Of a stretch of 44,436 bases of DNA, positions 17,493 to 25,294 are shown piece after piece. Source of the stretch: Pseudomonadota bacterium (lineage in GTDB: Bacteria > Desulfobacterota > Desulfobulbia > Desulfobulbales > SURF-16); the NCBI GenBank assembly GCA_018897105.1, contig JAHILF010000147.1, forward strand, positions 1 to 44,436. The letters run 5' to 3'. The notes under the pieces were generated by a model. That model worked only from the letters and a program-made list of their open reading frames with translations, searched no databases and was not told the origin of the DNA. Each line of letters opens with the position of its first letter. The stretch's first letter is position 1. The position numbers and the translations under genes are program-made.

Positions 17493-18413
17493 TCAGCTAA
17501 TCAACCCATTGATCAACTCTTTAACTGAAGCAATCTTATTTTCAAGAAGATATTTGTCGAGCCCGTCAACTAGCTTTTCAGCGACCTGGGGATTTACTAA
17601 ATTTGCTGTGCCGATCTGGACTGCAGTCGCACCAGCCAGCAGAAATTCAACCACATCTTCAACTGTGCTGATTCCTCCAATACCGATCACCGGCACCTTA
17701 ACCCGTTGCGCTACTTGCCAGACCATGCGCAAAGCGATTGGCTTTATGGCCGGCCCGGATAAACCACCAACCTTGTTTGCAAGTTTAGGTCTTCTGGTTC
17801 TTATATCAATCGCCATTCCCAACATCGTATTAATAAGGGAAACAGCACTCGCCCCACCTGCCTCGGCAGCTGACGCCATAGCAGTAATATCTGTTACATT
17901 GGGAGACAGCTTCACGATAATTGGCTTATTACTTCTTTCGCGCACACACTTGGTTACATCATAAACCATTTTTGCATCCGTGCCGAAAGCAACACCACCT
18001 TTTTTCACGTTCGGGCAAGAAATGTTCACCTCGATTGCCGCGATATCCGCGTCATTCAGGCGTTCAGCAAGCGTACCGTATTCTTCCAGAGAATCACCAA
18101 GGATATTTACGACAATCCCGCAGGTGAATTTCTTTAATTGCGGCATTTTATCCGAAAGAAATCTATCTATTCCCGGGTTTTCCAATCCTATGGCATTCAA
18201 CATGCCACATGCTGTCTCGACAATCCTTGGCGGTGGATTACCAACCCGGGGTTTTAGAGATATCCCTTTCACTACAATGGCACCGAGCCTGTTCAAGTCA
18301 ATGAAATCAGAAAATTCGACACCATAGCCAAATGTTCCAGAGGCTGTCATGATGGGATTAGCTAATTGCCAATCCCCAATCTTCACCGTTAAATCCGACC
18401 TGCTTACAACCAT
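17493..18413 (-). CDS. pyrD: Dihydroorotate dehydrogenase, class 1B catalytic subunit
   Basis: 306-residue FMN-dependent TIM barrel. Family landmarks: NPIMTASGTFGYG, the catalytic-Cys loop EVNISCPN (about 134), IVKLSPNVTDI, GGLSGPAIKPIALR and IGIGGI followed by LLAGATAVQIGTA. A Cys rather than Ser as catalytic base, with adjacent pyrK, identifies the NAD-linked heterotetrameric class 1B enzyme that oxidises dihydroorotate to orotate in pyrimidine synthesis. The start overlaps the pyrK 3' end by 10 bp, indicating coupling. Confidence 0.95.
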   Translation of the reverse strand: MVVSRSDLTVKIGDWQLANPIMTASGTFGYGVEFSDFIDLNRLGAIVVKGISLKPRVGNPPPRIVETACGMLNAIGLENPGIDRFLSDKMPQLKKFTCGIVVNILGDSLEEYGTLAERLNDADIAAIEVNISCPNVKKGGVAFGTDAKMVYDVTKCVRERSNKPIIVKLSPNVTDITAMASAAEAGGASAVSLINTMLGMAIDIRTRRPKLANKVGGLSGPAIKPIALRMVWQVAQRVKVPVIGIGGISTVEDVVEFLLAGATAVQIGTANLVNPQVAEKLVDGLDKYLLENKIASVKELINGLIS

Positions 18414-19210
18414 ATCTTTTCCGCCTCGAATACTGGCCCATCTTTACAAACGTGCAGATACCCATCGCCAATCACCTCAGAACCGGAAACCGCACACCCC
18501 AGGCATGCACCAACTCCGCAAGCCATTATTGTTTCAAGTGATACCTGGCAAGCCATCTTTTTATTGCTACAATACATGGCAATCGCTTTCATCATTGGCC
18601 ATGGCCCGCAGCAATATACTGGACCCAACCCCTTCTCAGTTACGGATCGCTCAAGCAGATCAATAACCAGGCCATGATGCCCAGCCGTACCATCATCGGT
18701 TGATATGGCTACTTGCATAAAGTTCAATGAATTAATATGGGCAAACGCATCCAGTTCTTTGGCTGTTCTGGCACCAAGCAGAGCGACAATCTCACTTTCC
18801 GGATTGTACCTATATATGCTTTCAGCGAGAAAATGCAGGGGTGCTATTCCCACCCCCCCGCCAACCAAATAGTGCCTCTGCCCATTGGCTATATGAAATC
18901 CCTTTCCCAGAGGCCCTATTACATCAAGCATCTCTGCAGCCTTCATTTTCGCCAATTTTTTTGTTCCGCGGCCGACAATTTTAAATATAATGGTCAGCCA
19001 TCCATCAGCAACTTGATGAATTGAGAAAGGCCTCCGGAACAAAGGATCATTACTCTTTTCTTCAGATGCCTTGACCATAACAAACTGGCCAGGTGTAGCA
19101 ACATGGCAAATCGCCGGAGCCTCTATTGTTATTCGGCAATAACCGTCTCGGCAGGTAATATTTTTTATCTCACCTTTCAGCTGGTGTTTCGTTTTTTCGT
19201 AATTTATCAT
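18404..19210 (-). CDS. pyrK: Dihydroorotate dehydrogenase electron-transfer subunit
   Basis: 268 residues: N-terminal FAD-binding barrel (FRRPFSIHQV), NAD-binding domain with GGGVGIAPLHFLAE, and a C-terminal [2Fe-2S] cysteine set (ACGVGACLGCAV then HVCKDGPVF). It passes electrons from PyrD FMN to NAD+. It begins where parB ends, sharing one base (TAATG), so pyrK-pyrD is apparently co-transcribed with parAB, an unusual link between segregation and pyrimidine synthesis. Confidence 0.95.
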   Translation of the reverse strand: MINYEKTKHQLKGEIKNITCRDGYCRITIEAPAICHVATPGQFVMVKASEEKSNDPLFRRPFSIHQVADGWLTIIFKIVGRGTKKLAKMKAAEMLDVIGPLGKGFHIANGQRHYLVGGGVGIAPLHFLAESIYRYNPESEIVALLGARTAKELDAFAHINSLNFMQVAISTDDGTAGHHGLVIDLLERSVTEKGLGPVYCCGPWPMMKAIAMYCSNKKMACQVSLETIMACGVGACLGCAVSGSEVIGDGYLHVCKDGPVFEAEKIWL

Positions 19211-20112
19211 TATTTATCAACCTGCAAACTGGTGAGGAGCCGATGAATTCTTTCCAGGTCTTCCAAAGAAAAATATTCTATTTCAAGTCTCCCACGATTT
19301 CCATTCTGGATGATTTTACTTTTTGTCCCCAAGGTTCGAGACACATCCTCTGCAAGAGTTTTGCAGTATGATTCCGGAATCGCTTTCTTACTTTGTAAAG
19401 CAATTTTGTTCTTGCTTCCCTGCTTATTTTTTTGGGACGAGACTATTTTCTCTATTTCTCTTACTGATAATCCTTGTTCAATAATCCTGTCACGCAAGCC
19501 TCTCAATATTTCTTCATCGGCAATGCCTAGGAGAACTCTGGCATGGCCCATGCTGATTCGCCCATTAGCAACGTCTATTTTGATATATTCCGGCAATTGC
19601 AGGAGACGCATAATATTTGATACAGTTGAACGCTCCTTGCCAACCTTTTTAGCGACCTCTTCCTGAGTCATGTTAAACTCGTCTGTAAGTCGTTTGTATG
19701 CTGCGGCCTCATCGACAGGATTCAAATTCTGTCGCTGAATATTTTCAATAAGCGCTATCTCAAGGCGGGCTTCAGGCGATGCCTCCTTCAGCAGCACAGG
19801 CACCTCTTCAAGCCCAGCTAGCCTTGCTGCACGCAATCTCCTCTCACCTGCTATCAATTCATATTGATTCTCCCCATCTATTGCGCGAACCACAAGCGGT
19901 TGCAGGATGCCTCTTTTCTTTATCGATTCGGCCAATTGCGATAATGCATGGTCATCCATTTCCTTTCTTGGCTGATATGGATTTGGCCTGATATCCGCTA
20001 TATTGCATCTAAAAAATTCCCCTCGCGGCCGATTTACATCTTCCTCTTCCAGATCAAAATCCCCGGATAGCAAGGACTGCAAACCTCTACCCAATCGATC
20101 TCCGTTTTTCAT
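19210..20112 (-). CDS. parB: Chromosome-partitioning protein ParB (parS-binding CTPase)
   Basis: About 300 residues. It has the short N-terminal GRGLQSLL segment typical of chromosomal ParB, the N-terminal CTP-binding domain with IRPNPYQPRKEMDD and the GERRLRAARLAG box (about 90-101), the HTH with TQEEVAKKVGKERSTVSNIMRLLQLP (about 145-170), and a C-terminal dimerisation segment. I prefer ATG 20112 over 20127 because GGAG lies 5 bases before it. It follows parA by 29 bp, and its likely parS site is at 21154-21169. Confidence 0.94.
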   Translation of the reverse strand: MKNGDRLGRGLQSLLSGDFDLEEEDVNRPRGEFFRCNIADIRPNPYQPRKEMDDHALSQLAESIKKRGILQPLVVRAIDGENQYELIAGERRLRAARLAGLEEVPVLLKEASPEARLEIALIENIQRQNLNPVDEAAAYKRLTDEFNMTQEEVAKKVGKERSTVSNIMRLLQLPEYIKIDVANGRISMGHARVLLGIADEEILRGLRDRIIEQGLSVREIEKIVSSQKNKQGSKNKIALQSKKAIPESYCKTLAEDVSRTLGTKSKIIQNGNRGRLEIEYFSLEDLERIHRLLTSLQVDK

Positions 20113-20141
20113 ACCATCTCCAGTCAATAACCCCTTTGCAT

Positions 20142-20918
20142 TCAGGCAATCTGCCTTTTAATGAACTCCCTGCCGAGATTCATATAGCTGAGCGCCCCCA
20201 CAGACCTGCTGTCATATTCCATCACCGGTTTGCCGTAGCTGGGACATTCACTTAAGCGCACATTTCGTGGAATAACTGTTTTATAAACCTTATCTTGAAA
20301 ATGCTGCTTAACTTCCTTAGCAACCTGAAAAGTGAGCCTATTTCTTCTGTCGTACATTGTCAGCAGCAACCCTTCAATTTTTAAATTTTTGTTATATGAT
20401 CTTTTAACCAGTCGAATTGTGCGAACAAGCTGGCTCAAACCTTCCAAGGCAAAATACTCACACTGCAAAGGTATAATCACAGAATCAGCCGCTGTCAGAG
20501 CATTTAATGTCAACAAACCAAGCGAAGGAGGGCAATCGATAAAAACATACTCATATAATTCCACAAGCGGCTCAAGCAGACGGGAGAGATACCGTTCCCT
20601 TTTCATGGCGGACATCAACTCAACTTCTACACCTATCAAATCAATATGAGTTGGCAAAACATCCAGATTTTCGAGACTTCTCGATCGCCTGATACTCTTT
20701 GCCACCTGGTCTTTATCCAAGTAGCAATGATACAGATGCTTCTCCATTCCTTTTACGCTCACCCCCAATCCGCTGGACGCATTACCCTGGGGGTCTGAGT
20801 CAACAACAAGAATTTTATGCCCAAGCTTGGCCAGTGCTGCGGCAAGATTCACCGTAGTTGTTGTCTTCCCTACTCCACCCTTCTGATTCGCCAATGTAAT
20901 AATCTTTCCCTTTGCCAT
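20142..20918 (-). CDS. parA: Chromosome-partitioning ATPase ParA (Soj)
   Basis: 258-residue Walker-type ATPase. The deviant Walker A is KGGVGKTTTTVNLAAAL at about 11-27, followed by VDSDPQGNASSGLG, FIDCPPSLGLLTLNAL and IPLQCEYFALEGLSQL. These are typical of chromosomal Soj/ParA rather than plasmid ParA, which usually carry an extra N-terminal HTH. It acts with ParB-parS to move origins. Gene order is parA, parB, pyrK, pyrD on the minus strand. Confidence 0.95.
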   Translation of the reverse strand: MAKGKIITLANQKGGVGKTTTTVNLAAALAKLGHKILVVDSDPQGNASSGLGVSVKGMEKHLYHCYLDKDQVAKSIRRSRSLENLDVLPTHIDLIGVEVELMSAMKRERYLSRLLEPLVELYEYVFIDCPPSLGLLTLNALTAADSVIIPLQCEYFALEGLSQLVRTIRLVKRSYNKNLKIEGLLLTMYDRRNRLTFQVAKEVKQHFQDKVYKTVIPRNVRLSECPSYGKPVMEYDSRSVGALSYMNLGREFIKRQIA

Positions 20919-21134
20919 CTTAAGATGATTCCCCTATTAACCTTCAATCAAGAGTTGCGCAAGAAACAGCATGCCGTGCTATATTGGCCTTCGCATATTA
21001 TGCGCCAACAAATTTCTTAATATTCTATTTACTGAATCAAGCCTGCTTAAACAAGTTAGTATTTTAAAAATCTCTCTTTTTCTCTTTTTTTCTACTCAAA
21101 ACACTTAGCCTTTTTGCTTTTGCCACAGGCTTTT
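20919..21134. other. AT-rich intergenic region upstream of parA
   Basis: 216 bp with no reading frame of note. It must contain the parA promoter on the minus strand, but no hexamer pair stands out. I looked for DnaA boxes (TTATNCACA) and saw none, so there is no evidence that this is oriC itself even though parAB-parS usually lies near it. Confidence 0.45.
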
Positions 21135-21188
21135 TTGTTTTTGTTTTCCATGATGTTCCACGTGGAACATCATGGAAAACAAAAACAA
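21135..21188. repeat. parS: 54-bp perfect palindrome containing a parS site
   Basis: The core TGTTCCACGTGGAACA at 21154-21169 is a fully symmetrical version of the 16-bp bacterial parS consensus. Symmetry continues for 27 bp on each side of the centre between 21161 and 21162, ending with AT-rich arms. It lies 216 bp from parA and 3 bp from the M20 peptidase stop. As RNA it would form a very long hairpin at the end of the peptidase message, but without a T-run after the stem. The ParB-binding role is inferred from the established motif and the nearby parAB. Confidence 0.9.
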
Positions 21189-21190
21189 TT

Positions 21191-22330
21191 TCAAGATGTT
21201 AAGATAGAATAAACGAGTTCAGCGGTGCGAAGCATATCCGAAAGTTTGATATTTTCAGATACAGAATGGACATTTTCCATTCCAATGCCAAGAATTGCAG
21301 TGGGAAGACCGTATGCATTAAAAAAATTGGCATCACTACCACCACCCGCCTGTATAAATCGCAGAGAACGAGATAAGGAAGAGGCTGCATGCCGAGTGCG
21401 GACAACGGGAAGGCTATCAGGCTCTAATTTCATAAGGGGATATTGTTCAGAGAAAGAAAAACCAAGGGAAGGTCGGGAGGTTATCAAATCATAAGGGTCA
21501 TGCCAGCTTGAAACAACATCTTGGAAAGTTTTTTTGAATAGATCTAGAGTTGAATAGAGTTTAGAGAGGTTATGACTTCGAACTTCACCATCAGCACAAA
21601 CATAATCGGGGATAATATTCGTCGCAGTGCCTCCGGTAATAAGGCCGATATTGGCAGTTGTTTCACCGTCTATCTGACCTAATGGTAAGCGAGAAACTGC
21701 ATGAGCGGCAAGCTGGATAGCATTAATCCCATGCAGCGGACGTAAGCCGGCATGGGAAGCAAGACCATGAATCTCAACAGAAATGCCGTAGGAGGCAGGT
21801 GCACCAATAATAACGTTATCTATCCCAGTTGAATCAAGGGAATAACCATATTTTGCAACTAGCAACGAAGGGTCGAAGGCCTTAGCACCGAGAAGGCCAA
21901 TCTCCTCGCAAGTTGTGAACACAAACTCAACGGGGACAAAAGGTATATTTTCCAGAATAATTGCAATAAGAACTTCTATAAGGATAGCAATGCCAGCCTT
22001 GTCATCGGCCCCAAGAACAGTATCTCCTGCACTATAGAAAATATCGTTAATTTTACAAACTTTAACCCCTAGGCAAGGTTTAATGACATCTAAATGACAA
22101 TTAAAAAAAAGAGGTGAAACATCACGGCGAGTGCCAGCGAAACGAGCTACAAAATTACCACAATCGGAACCGGTGACACGAGATGAGTCATCTTCAAAAA
22201 CAAGATCAGCACCTAAATCATTGAACAGGTCCTGAAGATAACTGGATAATTTCGATTCACCTTTTGAGGGACTGTCAATTTCGCAAAGTGTCGTAAAATA
22301 ATAAGTAAGCCGATCTGAATTAAATTGCAT
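21191..22330 (-). CDS. M20-family zinc aminopeptidase (peptidase T-like)
   Basis: 379 residues. Metal-ligand motifs: FFNCHLDVI (first His/Asp), GADDKAGIAIL (bridging Asp), TCEEIGLLGA (catalytic Glu pair), YSLDSTG, and ENVHSVSENI (last His), with an inserted dimerisation domain of the M20 type (about 185-290). This order fits PepT or PepT-like tripeptidases acting in the cytosol; no signal peptide is visible. It starts 10 bp after the NIL-ferredoxin stop, so those two form a transcription unit ending at the parS palindrome. Confidence 0.85.
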   Translation of the reverse strand: MQFNSDRLTYYFTTLCEIDSPSKGESKLSSYLQDLFNDLGADLVFEDDSSRVTGSDCGNFVARFAGTRRDVSPLFFNCHLDVIKPCLGVKVCKINDIFYSAGDTVLGADDKAGIAILIEVLIAIILENIPFVPVEFVFTTCEEIGLLGAKAFDPSLLVAKYGYSLDSTGIDNVIIGAPASYGISVEIHGLASHAGLRPLHGINAIQLAAHAVSRLPLGQIDGETTANIGLITGGTATNIIPDYVCADGEVRSHNLSKLYSTLDLFKKTFQDVVSSWHDPYDLITSRPSLGFSFSEQYPLMKLEPDSLPVVRTRHAASSLSRSLRFIQAGGGSDANFFNAYGLPTAILGIGMENVHSVSENIKLSDMLRTAELVYSILTS

Positions 22331-22340
22331 TGATTTAATC

Positions 22341-22775
22341 TTAATCAGATAATGTATTCACAGTCTGCAGCAGAGAAACCTCCATGGCGCGAACCGGACA
22401 AGCAGTAACACATAAGCCGCATCCAGTACACTTATCAGGATCAAATAGTACTGCCATATCAGGTCGGCTTATAAATAAGGCTTGAGTAGGGCAAATTCCT
22501 GTACAGGCACCACATTGAAAACATTTATCATCATCTCTTCTGATAATCGTTGACAATGATTCAATTTTAACACCAAATCCCTTCAGATAATCTAAAGCAT
22601 CACGTACATGTTGTTTATGGCCAAGCAACTCAAGAACCATCAAACCTTCGTGTTGAGGGAGAATAGTTGCTTTAAGTATATTGAACTCAACTCCATATTT
22701 CTGCACAAGCTTGCAAATGATTGGCTTATCACTCGTTTCTTTAGGAAATCGTAAAACATAAATTCTTGAATACAT
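22341..22775 (-). CDS. NIL-domain ferredoxin-like protein with two [4Fe-4S] motifs
   Basis: 144 residues from ATG 22775, chosen because AGAGG lies just upstream; the open frame extends to 22865 without a ribosome-binding site. An N-terminal NIL domain (about 1-75), known from methionine ABC importers and as a small-ligand sensor, is followed by two ferredoxin motifs: CFQCGACTGICP and CTGCGLCVTACP. Such NIL-ferredoxins are common in sulfate reducers and methanogens and are suspected to act in sulfur or homocysteine metabolism; the role is unproven. Co-directional with the M20 peptidase. Confidence 0.85.
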   Translation of the reverse strand: MYSRIYVLRFPKETSDKPIICKLVQKYGVEFNILKATILPQHEGLMVLELLGHKQHVRDALDYLKGFGVKIESLSTIIRRDDDKCFQCGACTGICPTQALFISRPDMAVLFDPDKCTGCGLCVTACPVRAMEVSLLQTVNTLSD

Positions 22776-22929
22776 ACTGTTACCTCTAAAAAAATTAAAA
22801 AAGGCTGGGCGATCTAACTTATTGAATTTTAAAGAAAAAAATGGCACGACAAAATCTAGACTCAAAAGCGTATTGAATTTAGCAACGAAATTGGTTAACT
22901 ATTAGTAATTAAATAAGAAAAAATTATAC

Positions 22930-23190
22930 ATGCATGAAGGAAAAATACGAGTGAACGATGAAATAGATACCAAAGAACTCATTAAAACAATAGCCGATTT
23001 TATTGAAATGGGCCATATAGAAAACATCGTTGCCATGTTCAAACAGGATAAAGAATATTATCAATTCTCAGGCGAACTCATCAAAGATGAACGCTTTATC
23101 GTCAGGATGGGAATGGCAGTTCTCTTTGAGCAACTTGCTGAAATCAGTATGAGACCGTTCACGATAATTGATGGCACATTCGTCACATAG
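22930..23190 (+). pseudogene. 5' part of a HEAT-repeat-type gene, apparently interrupted
   Basis: 86 codons. The segment from IADFIEMGHIENIVAMFKQD through RFIVRMGMAVLFEQLAEI resembles the N-terminal half of small HEAT-repeat proteins in related anaerobes. After residue 72 (about 23145) the sequence stops resembling that family and reaches a stop at 23190. The continuation, SDFQLAIPSLIPVL and onward, is found about 490 bp downstream in another frame. I infer that an insertion split the gene; the truncated product could still be made. Confidence 0.6.
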
Positions 23191-23641
23191 TTTGATGGAT
23201 GGAAATCGTCCATCCTGGTGTTCTGTCCCAGACCCCGAGGTTTTAAAGGCATGAAGGTTCCTCAGAAATATCACCTATTTTTTCACTTTGATGGAAAATG
23301 TGGGCAACATGAACAAGAATAATGTCATTTTTGCACAATTTTGATCACAAAATACAAATGAAAAGTTTGGGTTTTCTTTTTGCAAATTGCGCTAACTAAA
23401 TTTTATTTCACAAAACATCATTTTCTGTGATCGGTTTTGGAGCACACTTTTGCGGGAAACCAACATGCTCACACTTTTTTTTGAAAATGGCGAGATAACA
23501 GCATGATAAGCTCGCCCACTGACGCGGACGAGCTTATCGCCGCTGTTGAGGCTCAACAGCGGCGTTAGCCAGATGCCCATCAATTGTCGAGCTTTAAAAA
23601 AGGCATTTTTCCATCATGTTATGTGCTCAGGCACACGTAAA
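23146..23641. mobile_element. Probable inserted non-coding element with hairpins, inside the HEAT gene
   Basis: About 490 bp between the two halves of the HEAT-type gene with no convincing reading frame. It contains a small hairpin (GGATGGA/TCCATCC near 23196-23214), two perfect tandem hairpins (23505-23563), and a possible imperfect terminal inverted repeat: CACATAGTTTGATGGA at 23184-23199 against the reverse complement of 23610-23625, 13 of 16 matching. No transposase and no clear target duplication were found, so MITE-like is only a working description and the boundaries are approximate. Confidence 0.4.
23505..23563. repeat. Two tandem perfect hairpins
   Basis: First stem GATAAGCTCG (23505-23514) pairs with CGAGCTTATC (23529-23538) over a 14-base loop. 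Immediately after, GCCGCTGTTGAG (23539-23550) pairs with CTCAACAGCGGC (23552-23563) with one base between arms. The pair is followed by GTTAGCC. Such adjacent stems suggest a REP/MITE-type or recombination-site structure rather than a terminator, as there is no T-run. Confidence 0.75.
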
Positions 23642-23830
23642 AGCGATTTCCAATTGGCTATTCCCTCACTCATACCGGTTCTTGAGGGAAAAATTCTTTA
23701 TATGAGAGAAGATGCCGCAACTTTGCTCGGTATAATAAGCACTGACGAGGCAAAAAAATTTGTTCGTTGTTTGCTTAATGACAGTGATTCGCATGTTCAA
23801 GAAATAGCGAAAGATATTATAACTAGATGA
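23546..23830 (+). pseudogene. 3' part of the interrupted HEAT-repeat-type gene
   Basis: From about 23642 the frame encodes SDFQLAIPSLIPVL, a MREDAATLLGIISTDEAKKF helix pair and a C-terminal DSDSHVQEIAKDIITR, the typical last HEAT repeat. Residues encoded before 23642 look unrelated and probably derive from the inserted DNA, so the open frame from 23546 is likely not an independent gene. It completes the protein begun at 22930 when the intervening segment is removed. Confidence 0.55.
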
Positions 23831-24217
23831 AATAAAAACATATTTTTAAAAATAAAAAAGAACGCCTCCAAAAACCTTCCAGATAATCATCCCGGCTACA
23901 TAAAATCAATACACGAATACATAGAATCTTGTTCATAACCAGGGTTAACTAATGTAGCAATAAACATTAAAAATGTTGGGATGTAAATGCCTCAGAAGTT
24001 TTTATGCGGTAATCTGTCAGATTGTTTTTTTTGGTAAAAATTTAAATTCTTGCATTGGAAAATGAAGAGCTACAACAAGTTGAAACATGATTGTGATAAT
24101 ATACTATGAACAGAAACATCTGAATATCATGGGCTCAAAAAAATGGAATACCATGTTGTTTGTTTAATCAAAAAAAGTACATGCAAAACAAATTAGGACA
24201 AGCAGGCTGGCTGACAA
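23831..24217. other. AT-rich intergenic region with weak terminator and promoter candidates
   Basis: 387 bp without a credible gene. AATCT-GTC-AGATT at 24011-24023 followed by eight T (24025-24032) could be a weak plus-strand terminator for the HEAT gene. TTGAAA (24080-24085), a 16-bp spacer and TACTAT (24102-24107) could be the promoter for the YrdC gene at 24218. Both are judged by eye only and are weak. Confidence 0.35.
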
Positions 24218-24832
24218 ATGAGAATATTACAAATAAATCCGATAAACCCTCAGCAACGGCTTATTGATCAGGTTGTAGACTCATTGAGACAGGGAGCGGT
24301 AATTGCGTATCCCACGGATACAATGTACGGTATTGGATGTGATATTTTCAATCAGAAGGCTGTTAAAAGGATCTATCAAATCAAGAGAAGAGATAAAAGC
24401 AAACCCTTTAGCTTTATCTGCAGTAGTTTGAAGGATGTGAGCCAGTATTGCTTCCTTTCGAATTCTGCATATCGGCTGATGAAAAAATGTCTCCCAGGAC
24501 CATATACATTTGTGCTGCCCGCAATGAAAATTGTACCGAAAATAATGATGAGTAAACAGAAGACGGTTGGAATCAGGGTACCGGAGAATAAAATTTGCCA
24601 GCAAATTGTAAACAGCTTAGGGAATCCAATACTAACTACAAGTGCAAACCTCGAAGAAGATATCTATCTTTCAGAAGCTTTTGATGTGGAAGAAAGCCTA
24701 GGAAGCCAGATTGACATTATTATTGATGGCGAACCCATAACGCCAGCCCCATCAAGTGTCATTTCACTCATAGGAGAGGAGGTCCTGATAATTCGTGCGG
24801 GTAAAGGAGACATCTCTGATTTTCTCTTGTAA
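24218..24832 (+). CDS. YrdC/Sua5-family L-threonylcarbamoyladenylate synthase
   Basis: 204 residues of the YrdC fold. Signature stretches: VIAYPTDTMYGIGCDIFN (about 31-48), RIYQIKRRDKSKPFSFICS, LPGPYTFVL (about 92-100), VGIRVPENKIC and PILTTSANL (about 142-150). The enzyme makes threonylcarbamoyl-AMP from Thr, bicarbonate and ATP for t6A37 in tRNA. It is shorter than full Sua5 (no SUA5 domain), as expected for YrdC/YciO; the YciO subgroup of uncertain function cannot be excluded. A stem TCTCTTG/CAAGAGA around its stop codon (24823-24842) separates it from the convergent IHF gene. Confidence 0.85.
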   Translation: MRILQINPINPQQRLIDQVVDSLRQGAVIAYPTDTMYGIGCDIFNQKAVKRIYQIKRRDKSKPFSFICSSLKDVSQYCFLSNSAYRLMKKCLPGPYTFVLPAMKIVPKIMMSKQKTVGIRVPENKICQQIVNSLGNPILTTSANLEEDIYLSEAFDVEESLGSQIDIIIDGEPITPAPSSVISLIGEEVLIIRAGKGDISDFLL

Positions 24833-24847
24833 GATCAAGAGAACACA

Positions 24848-25147
24848 CTATTTATCGTTTGATGTACTGTTTTTCACAAGAGGGTCTTTTATTGATTTGC
24901 TCATCGTGAAATGAACCGTTTTTCGTGCAGGAATATGCATCATTTTCGAAGTTCTCGGATTCTTCGTCGAACGTGATTTTCTCATTCGAACACACAAACT
25001 GCCAAAACCCCTTATCTCGACTCGCCTCTCTTCGGCTAAAGCATCAGTTATCGACTCAAGAATAATATCTATCGCCTGGCTGATATCCTTTTTTAAGTGA
25101 CCATCAATCTTATCTGAAACAGAATTAACAAGATCCCGCTTGAGCAT
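24848..25147 (-). CDS. HU/IHF family DNA-binding protein, IHF-beta-like
   Basis: 99 residues. It has the histone-like arrangement with LVNSVSDKIDGHLKKDISQAID at the N-terminus, ERRVEIRGFGSLCVR (beta platform) and STKNPRTSKMMHIPARKTVHF (DNA-binding arm). In the arm, NPRTSK replaces the usual NP-TG, and the IEIRGFG-type motif is closer to IHF beta than HU. It bends DNA in replication and transcription. It follows the sppA stop by about 147 bp on the same strand as rpsA and sppA, the common rpsA-ihfB neighbourhood with sppA inserted between. Confidence 0.87.
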   Translation of the reverse strand: MLKRDLVNSVSDKIDGHLKKDISQAIDIILESITDALAEERRVEIRGFGSLCVRMRKSRSTKNPRTSKMMHIPARKTVHFTMSKSIKDPLVKNSTSNDK

Positions 25148-25294
25148 TTTAATATCCTAATATAATATTTAAAACAGCTAGTTATAATAAAAGAAAATCA
25201 GAAATTAATTACCTGCGCAAAAAAAACTAAGGAATGTAAACTTAACGCAGGAAAAAGCAGATCAAAAAACGTGAAATAAGGAAACTTACTCAAG

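Noticed and set aside
20919-21134. Replication origin next to parAB
   Set aside because: No DnaA-box cluster, dnaA, dnaN or mnmG is visible; parS proximity alone is insufficient.
23490-23570. Integron attC site
   Set aside because: The GCGTTAG end and inverted repeats look similar, but the segment lacks a matching RYYYAAC at the left, GTTAGCC breaks the GTTRRRY rule, and no integrase or cassette array is present.
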